Shown: piece after piece, positions 63,216 to 64,000 of the stretch
Position numbering within the stretch: the stretch's first letter is position 1
How the letters are laid out: every line of letters starts with the position of its first letter
From: Belliella buryatensis
Lineage (GTDB): Bacteria > Bacteroidota > Bacteroidia > Cytophagales > Cyclobacteriaceae
Assembly (NCBI RefSeq): GCF_900188245.1
Contig: NZ_FZOK01000012.1
Coordinates: 1-64,000, forward strand
Direction: 5' to 3'
DNA length: 64,000 bases
Made by a program: the position numbers and the translations under genes
Notes under the pieces: model-generated
What the model saw: the letters and a program-made list of their open reading frames with translations, nothing else
Database searches by the model: none
What the model was told of the DNA's origin: nothing

Positions 63216-64000
63216 TCACCTTACCGTATAACTTTGCATGAAAGGCTGTCCATTAGGTGTAAGTCCTTCTAGGCGAAGACGGCCAGAGAAATTTTCCAAA
63301 AACTGCCCCACCTTTTCAGGATTTCGTGCGGCCTCACCATTGATTTGAGTCAGCACAAAGCCATTATTCAATCCTAATTCTCGCAAGTAACCTCTTGTCA
63401 AAGCAGAGATTTTTATCCCATAATCTATACCTAATCTATCTCGCTCTATCGCATTGACTGATTCTAATCTTGCCCCCAGAATGTTGGAACTATAGAATTC
63501 TCTTTTGAGTACTCCCGTACCACCATCAAGATTTTGCAAGGTAACCTTAGCCGTTTTTCTGTCTGCTTTTCGCTGGAAGGTGAATGTCAACTGATCTCCA
63601 GGGTAGTAGTAGGACAGTACCTCCTCAAAGCTACCTTTACCCACGACATTGAAGCCTTCAATCTGTATAATGACATCATCTTTTTGAATGCCAGCCTTCT
63701 CAGCAGCCCCCCCTCTCAGTACGTTGGTAACGATGACTCCGTCGAGTGTTTTTAGATTCATTTCATCCGCCAATTCTGGGGTGATTTCCACCACATCCAC
63801 ACCAGGCAGCGCCTTCTGTACCTCTCCGTATTTGATCAAGTCATTGGCGATTTTGACTGCAATATCTACTGGTACTGCAAAACCATATCCTGTATATGAT
63901 CCTGTTCTAGAAAGAATGGCAGTATTGATTCCTACCAGTTCCCCTTTGGTATTGACAAGTGCTCCTCCTGAATTACCAGGGTTGATTGGGGCATCTGTTT
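63216..64000 (-). CDS. DegP/DegQ-like trypsin-type serine protease, 3' part (cut by window edge)
   Basis: The open frame continues to the right edge with no start seen. Its first visible residues include [11 protein letters not shown], where the Ser is the catalytic one of HtrA proteases, followed by [11 protein letters not shown] and [14 protein letters not shown] first PDZ domain follows ([26 protein letters not shown]), then a second, more diverged one ([20 protein letters not shown]). The N-terminal His and Asp lie outside the window. A periplasmic housekeeping protease/chaperone is likely. Confidence 0.93.
   Translation of the reverse strand, partial: TDAPINPGNSGGALVNTKGELVGINTAILSRTGSYTGYGFAVPVDIAVKIANDLIKYGEVQKALPGVDVVEITPELADEMNLKTLDGVIVTNVLRGGAAEKAGIQKDDVIIQIEGFNVVGKGSFEEVLSYYYPGDQLTFTFQRKADRKTAKVTLQNLDGGTGVLKREFYSSNILGARLESVNAIERDRLGIDYGIKISALTRGYLRELGLNNGFVLTQINGEAARNPEKVGQFLENFSGRLRLEGLTPNGQPFMQSYTVR

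Overview
The window looks like chromosomal DNA of a Bacteroidota bacterium, most likely order Cytophagales, with Cyclobacteriaceae-type gene content. This placement is an inference from families and style: a type IX secretion type B sorting domain, a three-subunit B-type succinate dehydrogenase, M1-peptidase/ABC-2 fusions, CotH and LVIVD lipoproteins, PorT-like beta-barrels, RagB-free housekeeping neighbourhoods, low G+C intergenic DNA and TAnnTTTG-type promoter elements. No plasmid, phage, IS element or CRISPR array was seen.

Layout. (1) 1-10282: the N-terminal 3427 codons of one giant minus-strand surface protein (cadherin-like, Calx-beta, bacterial Ig-like and MBG/YDG repeats) that runs off the left edge; its distal part is visibly richer in G+C and holds near-identical internal duplications. 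(2) 10283-17562: an accessory-looking segment. It holds a family of intergenic repeats, two paralogous pairs of a histone-H1-like (Hc1) mini-protein and an AraC-type HTH protein, a membrane-bound TPR/LuxR-type regulator, and a tight operon of an actin-like ATPase followed by a bactofilin. The actin-like protein carries its phosphate-1 motif at the extreme C terminus instead of the N terminus, which reads as a circular permutation of the actin fold. I regard this cassette as the best candidate for an undescribed system. (3) 17563-19788: YdcF-like protein, two small unknowns, DUF3703, and a membrane-protein pseudogene with two in-frame stops. (4) 19814-28290: ABC transporter with M1 peptidase fusion, retropepsin-like/PDZ protein, sigma factor with membrane partner, TraB/GumN protein and an XRE regulator. 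(5) 28344-37544: CotH lipoprotein, tRNA-Ser, asparaginase/TatD pair, a polysaccharide-type operon (glycosyltransferase, NodB deacetylase, SpoIIE-type phosphatase), a second glycosyltransferase, and ruvC. (6) 37721-45234: beta-barrel, PLP-dependent racemase-like enzyme, GNAT, sodium:solute symporter and sdhCAB. (7) 45494-55308: T9SS-exported Fn3-like protein, DCC protein, carbonic anhydrase, fabD, folK, sppA, flavin reductase-like protein and a cystathionine beta-synthase-like enzyme. (8) 55576-58291: a small Cys-containing exported peptide gene followed by an intra-operon hairpin, a propeller-like lipoprotein and a CxxC thioredoxin-like lipoprotein, then a VapBC toxin-antitoxin pair. (9) 58350-64000: ABC-2 transporter, beta-barrel/LVIVD lipoprotein pair, an orphan HI0074-type protein and a DegP/DegQ-like protease cut by the right edge.

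Most housekeeping genes are closely packed and several convergent pairs share strong bidirectional hairpin terminators. The 10.3-17.5 kb segment is the part that differs most: long gaps, repeats and small paralogous DNA-binding proteins around a two-component cytoskeletal operon.
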